DNA of 64,000 nt from an uncultured Prevotellaceae bacterium. GTDB taxonomy: Bacteria; Bacteroidota; Bacteroidia; Bacteroidales; Bacteroidaceae. This document shows, piece after piece, positions 8,033-17,110 of the stretch. Under the pieces are notes generated by a model. It was given only the letters and a program-made list of their open reading frames with translations. It had not been told where the DNA came from and did not search any database. The first letter of the stretch is position 1, and each line of letters starts with the position of its first letter. The stretch is taken from assembly GCA_902779455.1 (NCBI GenBank), contig CACZBS010000011.1:1-64000 (forward strand). Reading direction: 5' to 3'. Made by a program: the position numbers and the translations under genes.

Positions 8033-10756
8033 TTAGAACTCCTGTCCGAGGACGAAGTGGAAGTTGGAGCCACCCTTCTGCATCGAGCTGGCGTTGACGT
8101 AGACCTTGTCGAAGCCGTAGGCCCAGTCGATACCCATGAGTCCGACCATGGGCAGATAGATGCGCACACCGAGACCGGCGGAGCGCTTCATGTCGAAGGG
8201 ATTGAACTTCTTGACGTCGGCCCAGGCATTACCGCCCTCGAGGAATCCGAGTCCGTAGATGGTGGTGTTGCCGAGCATGAAGGGATAGCGCAGCTCGAGG
8301 GTGAAGCGGTCGTAGGCGTAGGCGTCGTAGGCCGAATAGCGTGAGCCGGTCCACACCTGGTCGGTGACGTGTGCGGAATAGCTGAGCGAACCGTTCTCAT
8401 AGCCGCGCAGTCCGATGGTCTCCTCGGCCATGGACGTCGACATGCCGCTCATGCCGTCGCCGCCGACGTAGAAGGTCTCGAAGGGCGACTTCTTATACTT
8501 GTTATAGGATCCGAGGATACCGAACTCGGCGCGGGTCATGAGCACGAAGCACTTCTGTCCGCTGGTCAGTGCGGTGTAGGTGCGGCTCTTGAACTTCCAC
8601 TTGTGATACTCGACCCACTTGTACTTCTCTGCCTGCTCGCGGTCCCATCGGTCATAGTCGGTGGAGTAGGTCCGCTGGGTGGCCAGGTTCTTATAGTCCT
8701 TCCCGTCGAAGAGCGACCAGGGCGGCGTCAGGGTGACGGCGAGCGAGAACTCCGATCCGTGGCGGGGGAAGAGCGGGTTGTCGGTCGACGTGCGGGTCAG
8801 TGCCAGCGAGAGGTTGATGTTGTTCGAGTTGCCGTTGGAGATGAGGAAGTACTGCCAGTCCTTCAGCATGTAGCGCTGATAGGAGAGCGTGGCCGAGAGC
8901 TGGAAGTAGTCGTCGGGCCAGCGCAGACGCTTACCCCATCCGATGCTGACACCGAAGAGGTTGAGGTATTTGTCGTCGTCGAGGTATGACTCGTAGTTGT
9001 TGTAATAGTAGTTGTTCATGTAGCCATAGCCCGAGTAGAGGTAGTTGTAGGAGTTGAGGGCCGCCTGGTTGTAGTAGTTGCTCGAGACGTCGCTCTGGTG
9101 GGCGAAGTAGGCACCGACGTTGAAGGCGTTGGGTCGCTTGCCACCGAACCATCCGGTGGAGTAGCTCGTGTTGAACGACGAGTAGTAGCGTCCGTTGGTC
9201 TGGGCGTTGATGCCGATCTGCTCACCGTCGCCGGCGGGTAGGAATCCGCGGTGGAGCTTGTTCTTGCCGAGGAGGTTGCGCAGCGAGAAGTTGTTGAACT
9301 TGATGCCGGCGCGGAGGATGATGCCCGTCTGTCCCCAACCCATGGAGAGCTCCAGCTGGTCGTTCGACTTCTGCTCCAGCTCCCAGTCGATGTCGACGGT
9401 GCCGTCCTCGTAGTTGCGCTTCACGTTGGGGTTGATGGCCTCCTGATTGAAGTAGCCCATGGAGGCGATCTCGCGGTAGGAGCGCATGAGGGCCTCCTTG
9501 TTGAAGAGGTCGCCGGGCTTGGTGCGGAGCTCGCGCCGTACGACCTCCTCGTAGAGCCGGTCGTTGCCGAAGATGCGCACCTGGTTGAGGTGGGCCTGGG
9601 GTCCCTCGGTGACGCGCATCTCGATGTCGATGCTGTCGCCGACGATGTTGACCTCTACGGGGTCGATGTTCGAGAAGACGTAACCATTATTATAATAATA
9701 GTTGCCGACGGCGTCCTCGTCGTCCTTGAGTCGCTTGGTCATGAGCTTCTGGTTGTAGACGTCGCCGCTCTTCATGCCGAGCACGCGGTTGAGGTAGTCG
9801 GTGGTGACGACGGTGTTGCCCACCCAGTTGATGTTGCGCAGGAAGTACTGCTCGCCCTCGTCGATCTTGACGTAGACGTTGACGTGCTTGTCGTCGGCAT
9901 TCCATACGGAGTCCTCCTCGATGGTGGCGTCGCGATAGCCCAGCTCGTTGTATTTCTCGATGAGCTTCTGCTTAGCCTCGGCGTAGCGCTCGGGCGTGAA
10001 CTTCTTCGACTTCATGAACGAGTAGAGCTTGCCGGCCTCATGGATCTTGCCGAAGGCGCCCTTGCTGAAGAGATGGCCCTTGATGCGGGCGTCGGTGAGC
10101 TTCTGGTTGCCGTCGAAGATGATGCTGCGCACCTTCATCTTCTCCTTCTTGTCGATGTCGACGTCGAGGATGACCTTGTTCTTGCCTGTGACGTCGTCGC
10201 GCTGGGTGATGTTGATCTCAGCGTTCTTGAATCCCTTGTCGTCGAAGTATTTCTTGGCCAGGATCTGGGCGCGGTCGATGAGGTTCTTCGTCAGGCTCAT
10301 GCCCTTGGCCATGCCGAGCTTCTGCTCGAGGTCCTCGCGCTCCGACTTCTTCACGCCGGTGTAGACGATGTCGCTGATGCGGGGTCGGAGGGCGAGGTTG
10401 ATGCAGAGGTAGACCTTCTGTCCGACGATGCTGTCGGCCGTGATGCTGACGCGCGAGAAGAGTCCGTGCTTCCAGTAGCGCTTGACGGCCTCGGTGATCT
10501 CGCTGCCGGGCACCTCGATGCGCTGTCCGACGGTCAGTCCTGAGATGTTGGTGAGCACATAGTCCTCATAGCCCTCGACGCCCTTGACGGCGAGTCCTCC
10601 GATCTCGCACTGGCGTGGTGTGCCGGCATACGAGATGGTGGGATTGGCGATGAATTCCTGTGCCGCAGCCGTAGTAATGAACAATGTACAATGAGCGATG
10701 AGCAGCATAGTCACTGCCGCCATCGTCTTTGTCATTTTCATCAATAATCTATGCAT
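8033..10756 (-). CDS. bamA: Outer-membrane protein assembly factor BamA
   Basis: A 907-residue Omp85 protein that inserts beta-barrel proteins into the outer membrane. After a signal peptide come POTRA repeats (residues about 40-440, including VRSIIFDGNQKLTDARIKGHL, FLRNINWVGNTVVTTDYLN and LNQVRIFGNDRLYEEVVRRE) and a C-terminal 16-strand barrel rich in Tyr, ending FHFVLGQEF with the aromatic C-terminal residue needed for assembly. It is longer than the E. coli protein, as usual in Bacteroidetes. The hydrophobic core of the signal peptide (AHCTLFITT) is encoded by a word repeat that is the inverted complement of the intergenic repeat upstream of the start codon. Confidence 0.97.
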   Translation of the reverse strand: MHRLLMKMTKTMAAVTMLLIAHCTLFITTAAAQEFIANPTISYAGTPRQCEIGGLAVKGVEGYEDYVLTNISGLTVGQRIEVPGSEITEAVKRYWKHGLFSRVSITADSIVGQKVYLCINLALRPRISDIVYTGVKKSEREDLEQKLGMAKGMSLTKNLIDRAQILAKKYFDDKGFKNAEINITQRDDVTGKNKVILDVDIDKKEKMKVRSIIFDGNQKLTDARIKGHLFSKGAFGKIHEAGKLYSFMKSKKFTPERYAEAKQKLIEKYNELGYRDATIEEDSVWNADDKHVNVYVKIDEGEQYFLRNINWVGNTVVTTDYLNRVLGMKSGDVYNQKLMTKRLKDDEDAVGNYYYNNGYVFSNIDPVEVNIVGDSIDIEMRVTEGPQAHLNQVRIFGNDRLYEEVVRRELRTKPGDLFNKEALMRSYREIASMGYFNQEAINPNVKRNYEDGTVDIDWELEQKSNDQLELSMGWGQTGIILRAGIKFNNFSLRNLLGKNKLHRGFLPAGDGEQIGINAQTNGRYYSSFNTSYSTGWFGGKRPNAFNVGAYFAHQSDVSSNYYNQAALNSYNYLYSGYGYMNNYYYNNYESYLDDDKYLNLFGVSIGWGKRLRWPDDYFQLSATLSYQRYMLKDWQYFLISNGNSNNINLSLALTRTSTDNPLFPRHGSEFSLAVTLTPPWSLFDGKDYKNLATQRTYSTDYDRWDREQAEKYKWVEYHKWKFKSRTYTALTSGQKCFVLMTRAEFGILGSYNKYKKSPFETFYVGGDGMSGMSTSMAEETIGLRGYENGSLSYSAHVTDQVWTGSRYSAYDAYAYDRFTLELRYPFMLGNTTIYGLGFLEGGNAWADVKKFNPFDMKRSAGLGVRIYLPMVGLMGIDWAYGFDKVYVNASSMQKGGSNFHFVLGQEF

Positions 10757-10850
10757 AAATCAATCGTTTTTTCTTTCTACCGAACACATTGTACATTGTA
10801 CATTATTCATTGTACATTATTCATTGTACATTGTACATTATTCATTATTC
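10671..10850. repeat. Inverted word repeat spanning the bamA start
   Basis: The spacer 10783-10850 is made of the word ATTGTACATTATTC. The opposite strand of the bamA signal-peptide region (10671-10702) carries the same word with three differences in 23 bases. In the mRNA the two arms could form a stem of about 18-20 bp enclosing the bamA start codon. Confidence 0.65.
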
Positions 10851-11557
10851 TCCACCTGCGCTTCCGTCTTGCCGAAGCGGCGCTGCCGGCGCTGGAAGTC
10901 GGCGATGGCCTTGTGGAGGCACGCCTCGTCGAAGTCGGGCCAGTAGGTATCGGTGAAGTAGAGCTCCGAGTAGGCGATCTGCCAGAGCAGATAGTTGGAG
11001 ATGCGCAGCTCGCCGCCGGTGCGGATGAGCAGGTCGGGGTCGGGCATAAAGCTGGTGGCGAGGTGACTCGTGATGGTCGCCTCGGTGATGTCCTGCGGCT
11101 GCTCGGCCACGATCTGCCTGACGGCCTCGGTGATCTCCCATCGGCTGGAGTAGCTCAGCGCGATGACGGCCGTCATGGCGTCGTTGGCGGCGGTGTGCTC
11201 CTCGAGCTCGCGGATCTTCGTCTGCACCTCCTTAGGCAGCCGCTGCATGTCGCCGATCATGCGGAAGCGGACGTTGTTCTTCATGAAGATCTCCTCCTCG
11301 AGCGAGGTCAGGATGAGGCCCATGAGCGCCGACACCTCGTCGGCCGGGCGGTTCCAGTTCTCGGTGGAGAAGGTGTAGAGCGTGAGGTACTTCACGCCCA
11401 GCCGTGTGCACTCCGACGTGATCTTATGCACGGCGTCGACACCGGCCTGGTGGCCGTAGCTGCGCTCGCGTCCGCGCTCGTTGGCCCAGCGTCCGTTGCC
11501 GTCCATGATGATGGCAATGTGCTGGGGGATGCGTGTTCTGTCTAATTCAGCGGTCAT
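10838..11557 (-). CDS. uppS: Isoprenyl transferase (undecaprenyl diphosphate synthase)
   Basis: Condenses farnesyl diphosphate with isopentenyl diphosphate to make the C55 lipid carrier for cell-wall synthesis. The 239-residue cis-prenyltransferase has the MDGNGRWA motif with catalytic D19, then [17 protein letters not shown], and the C-terminal substrate motif [21 protein letters not shown]. Length is normal. It lies upstream of bamA, a conserved Bacteroidales order. Its final codons (ENNE) are formed by the start of the ATTGTACATTATTC word repeat. Confidence 0.97.
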   Translation of the reverse strand: MTAELDRTRIPQHIAIIMDGNGRWANERGRERSYGHQAGVDAVHKITSECTRLGVKYLTLYTFSTENWNRPADEVSALMGLILTSLEEEIFMKNNVRFRMIGDMQRLPKEVQTKIRELEEHTAANDAMTAVIALSYSSRWEITEAVRQIVAEQPQDITEATITSHLATSFMPDPDLLIRTGGELRISNYLLWQIAYSELYFTDTYWPDFDEACLHKAIADFQRRQRRFGKTEAQVENNE

Positions 11558-11590
11558 ATCTTATAATTCTCAGTTCTCAACTCTCAGTTC

Positions 11591-12283
11591 TCATTCCCTG
11601 TCGTTGTGGCATGTCTTGCACTTGGCCCAGATGTCGTAGGTGACGGCGATCTGCAGCGTCGAGTAGCAGTCGGTGTTCTTGAACAGGCCGCTGCTCTTGA
11701 TGCCGTAGGGGTCCTTCACCCCGTCGAGCTTGTCGCTGCCCGTCAGGTGCATCAGCCACGTGGCGGTCAGGTTCAGCCGCTCGGCCAGCTTATACTTCAC
11801 GCCCAGCCCCAGCGGCATCTCGAAGGCGCAGACCGAGGCGTCGCACTTGGCGAAGCAGAGGCCCATGCCGGCGGTGATGAAGGGCGTCAGCGGGCGTGCG
11901 CCGCGATATTCGCGGCCGGTGCCGAAGGCCCAGAAGTTGTATTCGAACGCCACGTCAAGGGTGGTCATAGTCGTGGAGAACTCGATGGGTGCGCCGGCAT
12001 AGTCGGGATACCATGTCTTCGTGTCCTCCGACCGGCCCTTCAGCTTGCCGTAGCTCAGGGTGGCGGCCCACGCCATGCGCGGGTTGGGCTTATACTTGGC
12101 CACCGCGCCCCCCATGGGCTGCATGTGCTTCAGCAGTCCGCCGCCGAAGTCGCCCTGATAGGTCTGCAGTCCGGCGCCGGCCCCGATCTCCATGCGATAT
12201 TCGGGGTCGTCCTGGGCCTGGGCTGCGAGCGGAGTCAGCAGGAGCGCCATGAGCAACGGTCGGAGACGGCGGGCGAGGGTCAT
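11591..12283 (-). CDS. DUF6089-type outer-membrane beta-barrel protein
   Basis: A signal peptide ending AAQAQ is followed by about 210 residues of alternating amphipathic strands (MEIGAGAGLQTYQGDFGG; MAWAATLSYGKLKG), typical of the small barrel usually found upstream of uppS in Bacteroidales. The C-terminus carries CKTCHN. The start at MTLARRL was chosen because it overlaps the stop of the upstream gene by four bases (ATGA); another ATG lies six codons upstream. Function unknown; the context suggests a structural or assembly role in the envelope. Confidence 0.8.
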   Translation of the reverse strand: MTLARRLRPLLMALLLTPLAAQAQDDPEYRMEIGAGAGLQTYQGDFGGGLLKHMQPMGGAVAKYKPNPRMAWAATLSYGKLKGRSEDTKTWYPDYAGAPIEFSTTMTTLDVAFEYNFWAFGTGREYRGARPLTPFITAGMGLCFAKCDASVCAFEMPLGLGVKYKLAERLNLTATWLMHLTGSDKLDGVKDPYGIKSSGLFKNTDCYSTLQIAVTYDIWAKCKTCHNDRE

Positions 12284-13698
12284 CTGAAGGTTCCTTTCCA
12301 TGTCTGGCCCGTCGGCGACACGATCCAGAGGGCATCGCCGCTCGTCGTCAGGCTCAGCGGTCCGCGGGCGAAGCCGTCGGGCAGTGAGTAGTCGTTCTGG
12401 GTCTTCCAGGTGATGCCCTGGTCGGCCGACTCATAGATGGCGACCGGCTGGCCCTGCTTGCCGCAGAGGGCCACGAGCGTGCCGTCGTATTGCTCCAGTC
12501 CGTAGACCTCGGCTGCGGGCAGCTGGTAGCGGTTGGCGTCGTCGAGGGTCATGCTGACCCACTGTCCGCCACGATCACTCTGGGCATAACAGCTGAGCTT
12601 GCGCCACGGGGTGATGACGCCGGCCTCGAGTGCGGCCTGGTCGCAGCCCAGGAGCAGCACGTAGTCGGTCGAGTCGGTGGGCATATAGTCGAACGCCACG
12701 CACCCGAACTTGGTCAGGGTGGGCGTCTGGCAGGGGTCGGTGTCATAGTCGGCGGCCTCGGCCGTCCACGTCCGCCCGCCGTCAGTCGACGAGACGAGGC
12801 GCCAGGGCGACATCGGCTCGCTGGCGGGGTCGGCAGGCTCCAGCCGCAGGGCGAAGAGCTCGCGCGTGCCGCCTCCGATGAGAATCTTCAGCGCGCCGGC
12901 CTGGTTGGGGTCGGCGGTGGCGACGATCTGCTGCCATGTCTCACCGTCGGCCGAGCTGTAGAGGCCCTCGGTGGTGAGCACGTAGAGGCGCTCGCCCATG
13001 ACGACGACGCGGCCGCGATAGTGCTTCATCGGGATGTTGGGCTCCAGCCGCTCCCAGGCGGTGCCGTCAGCCGAGCGGTAGATGGCGTCGGGCTCGTCGT
13101 AGAAGCCAGTAGGACTGCCGAAGAGCAGCAGCTGGCCACGGAAGCTGACCACCTGGTGGTCGGACAGCGGCGACGTCAGCGTGGCGGCAGCCTCCTGGCG
13201 CCACTCGAAGTCGAGGCCCTGGTCGCTCGAGGCCGTCAGCGCGACGACATAGTCGCGATGGGACGTGCCGTCGATGCTGTAGACGCGGAACGTGCGGGGC
13301 ACGCTGAAGTCGATCGAGTCGTTGGCATTGAACCACGACAGCGAGTCGCTCGTCATCGACTGCAGCGCCACGACGCCGCCGTTGCGCGTCGAGATGGTGC
13401 AGACGACGTGGCGCACGTCGCTGCCCACGGGCAGCGCCTTGCGGTTGTAGATCTGGTGGCCCAGCTGGTCGATGGTCATCTTGTAGCCCGACCCGGCGAA
13501 CGTGGTCTTCACCAGCGTGTCGCGACCCGTCGTGGGCGAGGTCGTCGTCGTATAGCGGTTGATCGTGCCCAGCGTGAACTGCGTGATGGCCACATCGCTG
13601 TAGGTCGTCGTCTGGTTGTCATCGTCGTCGCCCAGACACGACGTCAGGGCCACAGATGCCAGCAGCAGTCCGCAGAGCGTTCTGAATATTCTCTTCAT
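12280..13698 (-). CDS. DUF6242-type lipoprotein
   Basis: A 472-residue lipoprotein. The lipobox LTSC puts the lipidated residue at C21, followed by an acidic run (GDDDDNQ). Residues about 30-160 form an N-terminal beta domain. The rest contains repeated W-x-(S/T)-D-G-type blades (YRSADGTAWERL, YSSADGETWQQI, STDGGRTWTAEAAD, ESADQGITWKTQ), so a sialidase/BNR-like propeller fold is expected. No sialidase catalytic residues are evident. Its last bases overlap the downstream barrel gene, suggesting coupled expression with it, uppS and bamA. Confidence 0.85.
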   Translation of the reverse strand: MKRIFRTLCGLLLASVALTSCLGDDDDNQTTTYSDVAITQFTLGTINRYTTTTSPTTGRDTLVKTTFAGSGYKMTIDQLGHQIYNRKALPVGSDVRHVVCTISTRNGGVVALQSMTSDSLSWFNANDSIDFSVPRTFRVYSIDGTSHRDYVVALTASSDQGLDFEWRQEAAATLTSPLSDHQVVSFRGQLLLFGSPTGFYDEPDAIYRSADGTAWERLEPNIPMKHYRGRVVVMGERLYVLTTEGLYSSADGETWQQIVATADPNQAGALKILIGGGTRELFALRLEPADPASEPMSPWRLVSSTDGGRTWTAEAADYDTDPCQTPTLTKFGCVAFDYMPTDSTDYVLLLGCDQAALEAGVITPWRKLSCYAQSDRGGQWVSMTLDDANRYQLPAAEVYGLEQYDGTLVALCGKQGQPVAIYESADQGITWKTQNDYSLPDGFARGPLSLTTSGDALWIVSPTGQTWKGTFR

Positions 13699-13728
13699 CT
13701 TTCCTAATTGTTTAAACAATTCAGTCTG

Positions 13729-13736
13729 CAAAGGTA
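13729..13736 (-). promoter_or_regulatory. -7 promoter box for the DUF6242-uppS-bamA block
   Basis: TACCTTTG on the minus strand, about 30 bases before the DUF6242 start codon. It is the only box found ahead of this gene block. Confidence 0.55.
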
Positions 13737-13878
13737 AGCACATTTCTGCAAAAATCCGTCATTTTCGACGGATAATTAAATAAAATATATGTTTAAGTGC
13801 CCTATTTTAAGTTGTTTTTAAGATTTTTGCTTCTCGCCGGCGACAGCCTGAACCGGCGCCGGCCGACACGCGCGGGCA

Positions 13879-14043
13879 CAAAAAAGCGCGGTATGAATCA
13901 CTCACCCCGCGCTTTTTCTCAACGTCCGTTTGGCCTAATCGCTTAGTCAAACTGCAACGTTGACTGAAAATCTAATAACATAATCTTTACCTTAAATCTA
14001 TTAACTACTAACCTAATGAATAACGTGTAGTCGTCTCGACTAC
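13879..14043 (-). ncRNA. Candidate structured small RNA or leader with a 12-codon ORF
   Basis: On the minus strand a -7 box (14050-14057) is followed at once by a 7-bp hairpin (14027-14043). A 12-codon ORF (MLLDFQSTLQFD, 13943-13981) comes next, preceded by TTTAAGGTAAAGATT, like the leaders of pckA and cysK. A branched hairpin (13919-13963) has arms TCAACGT and ACGTTGA with inner pairs GTTTG/CAAAC and CTAA/TTAG. The stretch ends with a terminator (13881-13917), an 11-bp stem with T runs on both strands. The predicted transcript is about 165 nucleotides. It lies 180 bases upstream of the DUF6242 gene, so it could be a free RNA or an attenuator. Confidence 0.55.
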
Positions 14044-14049
14044 TGGGTG

Positions 14050-14057
14050 CAAAATTA
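14050..14057 (-). promoter_or_regulatory. -7 promoter box of the candidate small RNA
   Basis: TAATTTTG on the minus strand, with a TTG about 20 bases upstream. The first hairpin of the candidate RNA begins right after the expected start site. Confidence 0.5.
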
Positions 14058-14199
14058 CAACTTTTCCCTCACCCCCGCAACAATTTCGTAACATTGTTGG
14101 CGCAAACAGATTCTTTTTTGATTTAAATCAAGCAAAAAAGCTACAGGTCGACACTTGCAGGAGAGTTAGAGGGGAAGGACGGCGCGGCTGCTATCCTCC

Positions 14200-14565
14200 G
14201 ACGGAGCGGTTGGGGGAGGCTTACACCCCGACGGGTATGGCTGCGCAGCTGCTACCCGCGGGGCAGCTCGAGGCGAATGACGGCGCAGCTCGAGGCGAAT
14301 GACGGCGCAGCTACTCCCCTCCCTTCAAGGGGAGGGGTTGGGGGTGGGGTCTGTAACTTCTAATAATCGTAAATATATATCGTTGGAATAGTAAATATAT
14401 ATCTTGGGGTAGAAGATGATAGAGACCCCACCCCCAACCCCTCCCCTTGAGGGGCGGGGAGCGGCTGCGCCGTCATTACCGCCGGGGGAGCGGCTGCGCC
14501 GTCATTACCGACAGACTGCGCGGTAGCCACTCCCCTCCTTCGGAGGGGTCGGGGGAGGCCCCCTA
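14200..14565. repeat. G-tract REP cluster (copy 2)
   Basis: Two oppositely oriented G-tract modules (14329-14349 on the plus strand, 14426-14446 on the minus strand) flank an AT-rich core with two AAATATATATC words. Around them are tandem GGCGAATGACGGCGCAGCT units and a further C/G-rich hairpin. Nothing in this stretch looks coding. Confidence 0.85.
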
Positions 14566-14587
14566 AATGTTAAAATCGGGAACATCC

Positions 14588-14618
14588 TTGGCCATCTGAA
14601 ATATTTATCGTACATTTG
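14588..14618 (+). promoter_or_regulatory. Promoter for the AAA+ ATPase gene with a long leader
   Basis: TTG, 20 bases, then TACATTTG. The expected transcript has a leader of about 400 bases before the ATPase start. A 36-codon ORF (14688-14798, MLRTRLTTVCDVGRRAHR...) in the leader has no recognisable family and its coding status is uncertain. Confidence 0.55.
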
Positions 14619-15025
14619 CATCCGCTTTGTTTAAAAACACCACCTTTAAGCAACACACATAAGAGTCAAAAAGTTAAAGAAAAGATCATGCTGCGAACAC
14701 GATTGACAACGGTCTGCGACGTAGGCCGCCGAGCGCATCGGCGTCCCCTCATCAGCCGTGTGGCCCTGTGGACCTCTGCCGTCGTCCTGCGCGGATGATC
14801 GTTCTTTGACTTATTGCTACAACTCTGCCGTCTTCTCTCTCCCACCCCACCCCGGCGCGACCTATCTCTTATGTGGTAGGGCTGAAGGGCTGTCGGGCTC
14901 ACGCTGCTGAGCCTGCGCCTGTCCATCCCTGCGATGCTCCTTACTCTCTCCCCACTTACCTTATTTATATATATACACACCGCACACGCACTTAACGTCA
15001 CAGATTGTTTTTATTTACTGACACT

Positions 15026-16654
15026 ATGATCAAAGATTTCATCAGACAGACTAACGCCTCCATCGTCAACTTCATGCTCAACATGAACAAGCGCAAGCGC
15101 ACCTATGCCGCACACGTCAAGGGGCTGGAACCCTTCGGCGAAGACACTCACCTCTACCTCTATGCCACGAAACACGAACTCGTCGTCGTCTGCCTCGACG
15201 ACACCGGCCGACAGCTGGACGAGCTGGCCGACGAGGAGACCTTCTGCGACGAGCAGCCGCTCTACTTCACCGCCGACGGCAACCGCGTCAGCCCCGTCTA
15301 CTACCTGAAGGCCGTCATGCGACAGCTCTACAGCCGGCTCACGGCCGACTTCGGCCGCCAGCGGCCTCAGATATGGGGCATCCTGCTGACCAGCTCGCGA
15401 CTGATCAACCGCCCCGACATGATCCACACGTGGTACGGCATGCGCATCAGCGTCTTCGACCAGCAGTCCGACCTGCAGCGCCTCCTACACCTGCCGCTCA
15501 ACGACAGAGACCAGCTGGCCGGGGCCCCCTACCTGGCCCACCTGAAGCCTTACTTCGCCGGTGACGACGACGACGACCCCTCGGAGGAGTTCGAGCGCAT
15601 GCTCAACGAGTTCATCGAATCGGAATACGACGCCACCTTCGGACAGAACGGTAACGGTAACGAAAACGATAACGGTAACGATGACGATAACGAAAACGAA
15701 AACGAAAACGATGACGAAAACGACGACGTCGACGAGCTGACCTCCGGCTTCGGCGAGCTGGAGCTCAACCCCAACAACATCGTCAAGGTGGAGGTGCTCC
15801 AGCCCATGCGCCACCCCGAGCGCGAGATGCAACGCATCGTCGGATGCCAGGCCGTCAAGCGCCACATCGACGAGCTCATCATGCTCAACCAATACAACGT
15901 GCGCATGCACCTGCTCAACCCCGAGGCCAAACCGCACGAGCTATCACTCCACAGCATATTCCTCGGACGGCCCGGTACGGGCAAGACGACCGTCTGCAAA
16001 ATCATGGGCTCGCTGCTCCATCAGGCAGGCATGCTCAGCCGCGGACACGTCGTCGTGGCCAACCGCGGCACCTTCGTCGGCAGCAACTGGGGCGACGAGG
16101 AGCGCGCCGTCCGACGCGTCGTCGAGATGGCTCGCGGCGGCGTGCTCATGATCGACGAGGCCTACCTGCTCAACGGCGACAACCGCAACGACCCGGGACG
16201 CATGGTGCTGCCACTGCTCATGGACATCCTCTCCGACGAGCGACAGCGCGACCTCGCCATCGTCCTCTGCGGCTACAAGCAGCAGATGCTCCGGCTGCTC
16301 GAGCTCAACCCGGGACTCGAGTCGCGATTCCCCAACCGCTTCGAGTTTGAGGACTTCACCGTCGACGAGCTGCTCGACATCACGCGATGCCGCATCGCCG
16401 ACCATGGCTACACCTTCACACCACAGGCATGGGACGACTACACCCAGCTCATCGCCGAGGCCCACCGCAGCCGCGACCCGCAGACATGGGGCAACGCACG
16501 CTTCGTGGCCAACCAGCTGGAGCGCATCTATCTATGCCACGCACAGCGATGCATCAGCGCCGACATCAACGACCGCGAGCATCTCTTCCAGCTCACCCCG
16601 GCCGACATCCAGCCCATCCCGGTGGCCAAGCCCAAGCCCAGAATGGGGTTCTGA
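15026..16654 (+). CDS. CbxX/SpoVK-type AAA+ ATPase
   Basis: A 542-residue protein with an N-terminal region of unknown fold (1-200), an acidic Asn/Asp/Glu linker (about 207-236) and one AAA+ module. Walker A is GRPGTGKTT near residue 314, Walker B is VLMIDEAYLL near 373-382, and a sensor/arginine region follows (LESRFPNRFEFEDFT). This matches the CbxX/CfxQ clade, whose members remodel protein complexes such as Rubisco. The substrate here is unknown. The linker DNA is a GAAAAC/GGTAAC hexanucleotide repeat. The start seven codons after an upstream ATG was preferred because that ATG lies in an MFLFTDT stretch without similarity. Confidence 0.85.
   Translation: MIKDFIRQTNASIVNFMLNMNKRKRTYAAHVKGLEPFGEDTHLYLYATKHELVVVCLDDTGRQLDELADEETFCDEQPLYFTADGNRVSPVYYLKAVMRQLYSRLTADFGRQRPQIWGILLTSSRLINRPDMIHTWYGMRISVFDQQSDLQRLLHLPLNDRDQLAGAPYLAHLKPYFAGDDDDDPSEEFERMLNEFIESEYDATFGQNGNGNENDNGNDDDNENENENDDENDDVDELTSGFGELELNPNNIVKVEVLQPMRHPEREMQRIVGCQAVKRHIDELIMLNQYNVRMHLLNPEAKPHELSLHSIFLGRPGTGKTTVCKIMGSLLHQAGMLSRGHVVVANRGTFVGSNWGDEERAVRRVVEMARGGVLMIDEAYLLNGDNRNDPGRMVLPLLMDILSDERQRDLAIVLCGYKQQMLRLLELNPGLESRFPNRFEFEDFTVDELLDITRCRIADHGYTFTPQAWDDYTQLIAEAHRSRDPQTWGNARFVANQLERIYLCHAQRCISADINDREHLFQLTPADIQPIPVAKPKPRMGF
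15647..15724 (+). repeat. Hexanucleotide microsatellite encoding an acidic linker
   Basis: Tandem RAC-containing hexamers (GGTAAC, GAAAAC, GATAAC, GATGAC) encode alternating Asn and Glu/Asp/Gly. Units are six bases, so copy-number change keeps the frame and alters only linker length. Confidence 0.85.
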
Positions 16655-16764
16655 GCCCCCACCGAGAACAAATTCCCGATTCTCTCGTCACGTCGTGACG
16701 GCATGCCGCCACAGCGTGATTAAACGACGCACCTGTCCGAATTCCTCCAGTTGATTGTCCGCGC

Positions 16765-16995
16765 AGCCACTCCCCTCCCTTCCGCTCGGCCGAAGGACGC
16801 TTGCTACCGAAGGGACGCAAGAAGGGGAGGGGTTGGGGGTGGGGTCTGTAACTTCTAATAATCGTAAATATATATCTTGGAATAGTAAATATACATCTTA
16901 GGGTAGAAGAGGATAGAGACCCCACCCCCAACCCCTCCCCTTGAAGGGAGGGGAGCAGCTGCGCCGCCATTCCCCGTCGAATTGCCAGCGGGGAG
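16765..16995. repeat. G-tract REP cluster (copy 3)
   Basis: Inverted pair of G-tract modules (16824-16844 plus, 16920-16940 minus) around an AT-rich core nearly identical to that of copy 2. It lies between the convergent ATPase and ybeY genes. Confidence 0.85.
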
Positions 16996-17039
16996 CAGCT
17001 GCGCTGTCTGTCAACTGGGGCGGACATTTATCACAAACA

Positions 17040-17081
17040 GTCCGGCTAAGCGGCAGCCGATCGGCTGCCGCTTAACCGGAC
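17040..17081. terminator. 42-base near-perfect palindrome between convergent genes
   Basis: Two 21-base arms (GTCCGGCTAAGCGGCAGCCG... and its complement) pair with one mismatch and no loop. It sits between the ends of the ATPase gene and ybeY. It may act as a bidirectional transcription stop, but there is no T run, so a protein-binding or cruciform role is also possible. Confidence 0.5.
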
Positions 17082-17110
17082 AATTCGCTATCCGGAATCA
17101 TCCAGTCTGC

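Noticed and set aside
14688-14798. 36-codon leader ORF before the AAA+ gene as a real gene
   Set aside because: No similarity or composition signal supports it; it is kept only as a note in the promoter entry.
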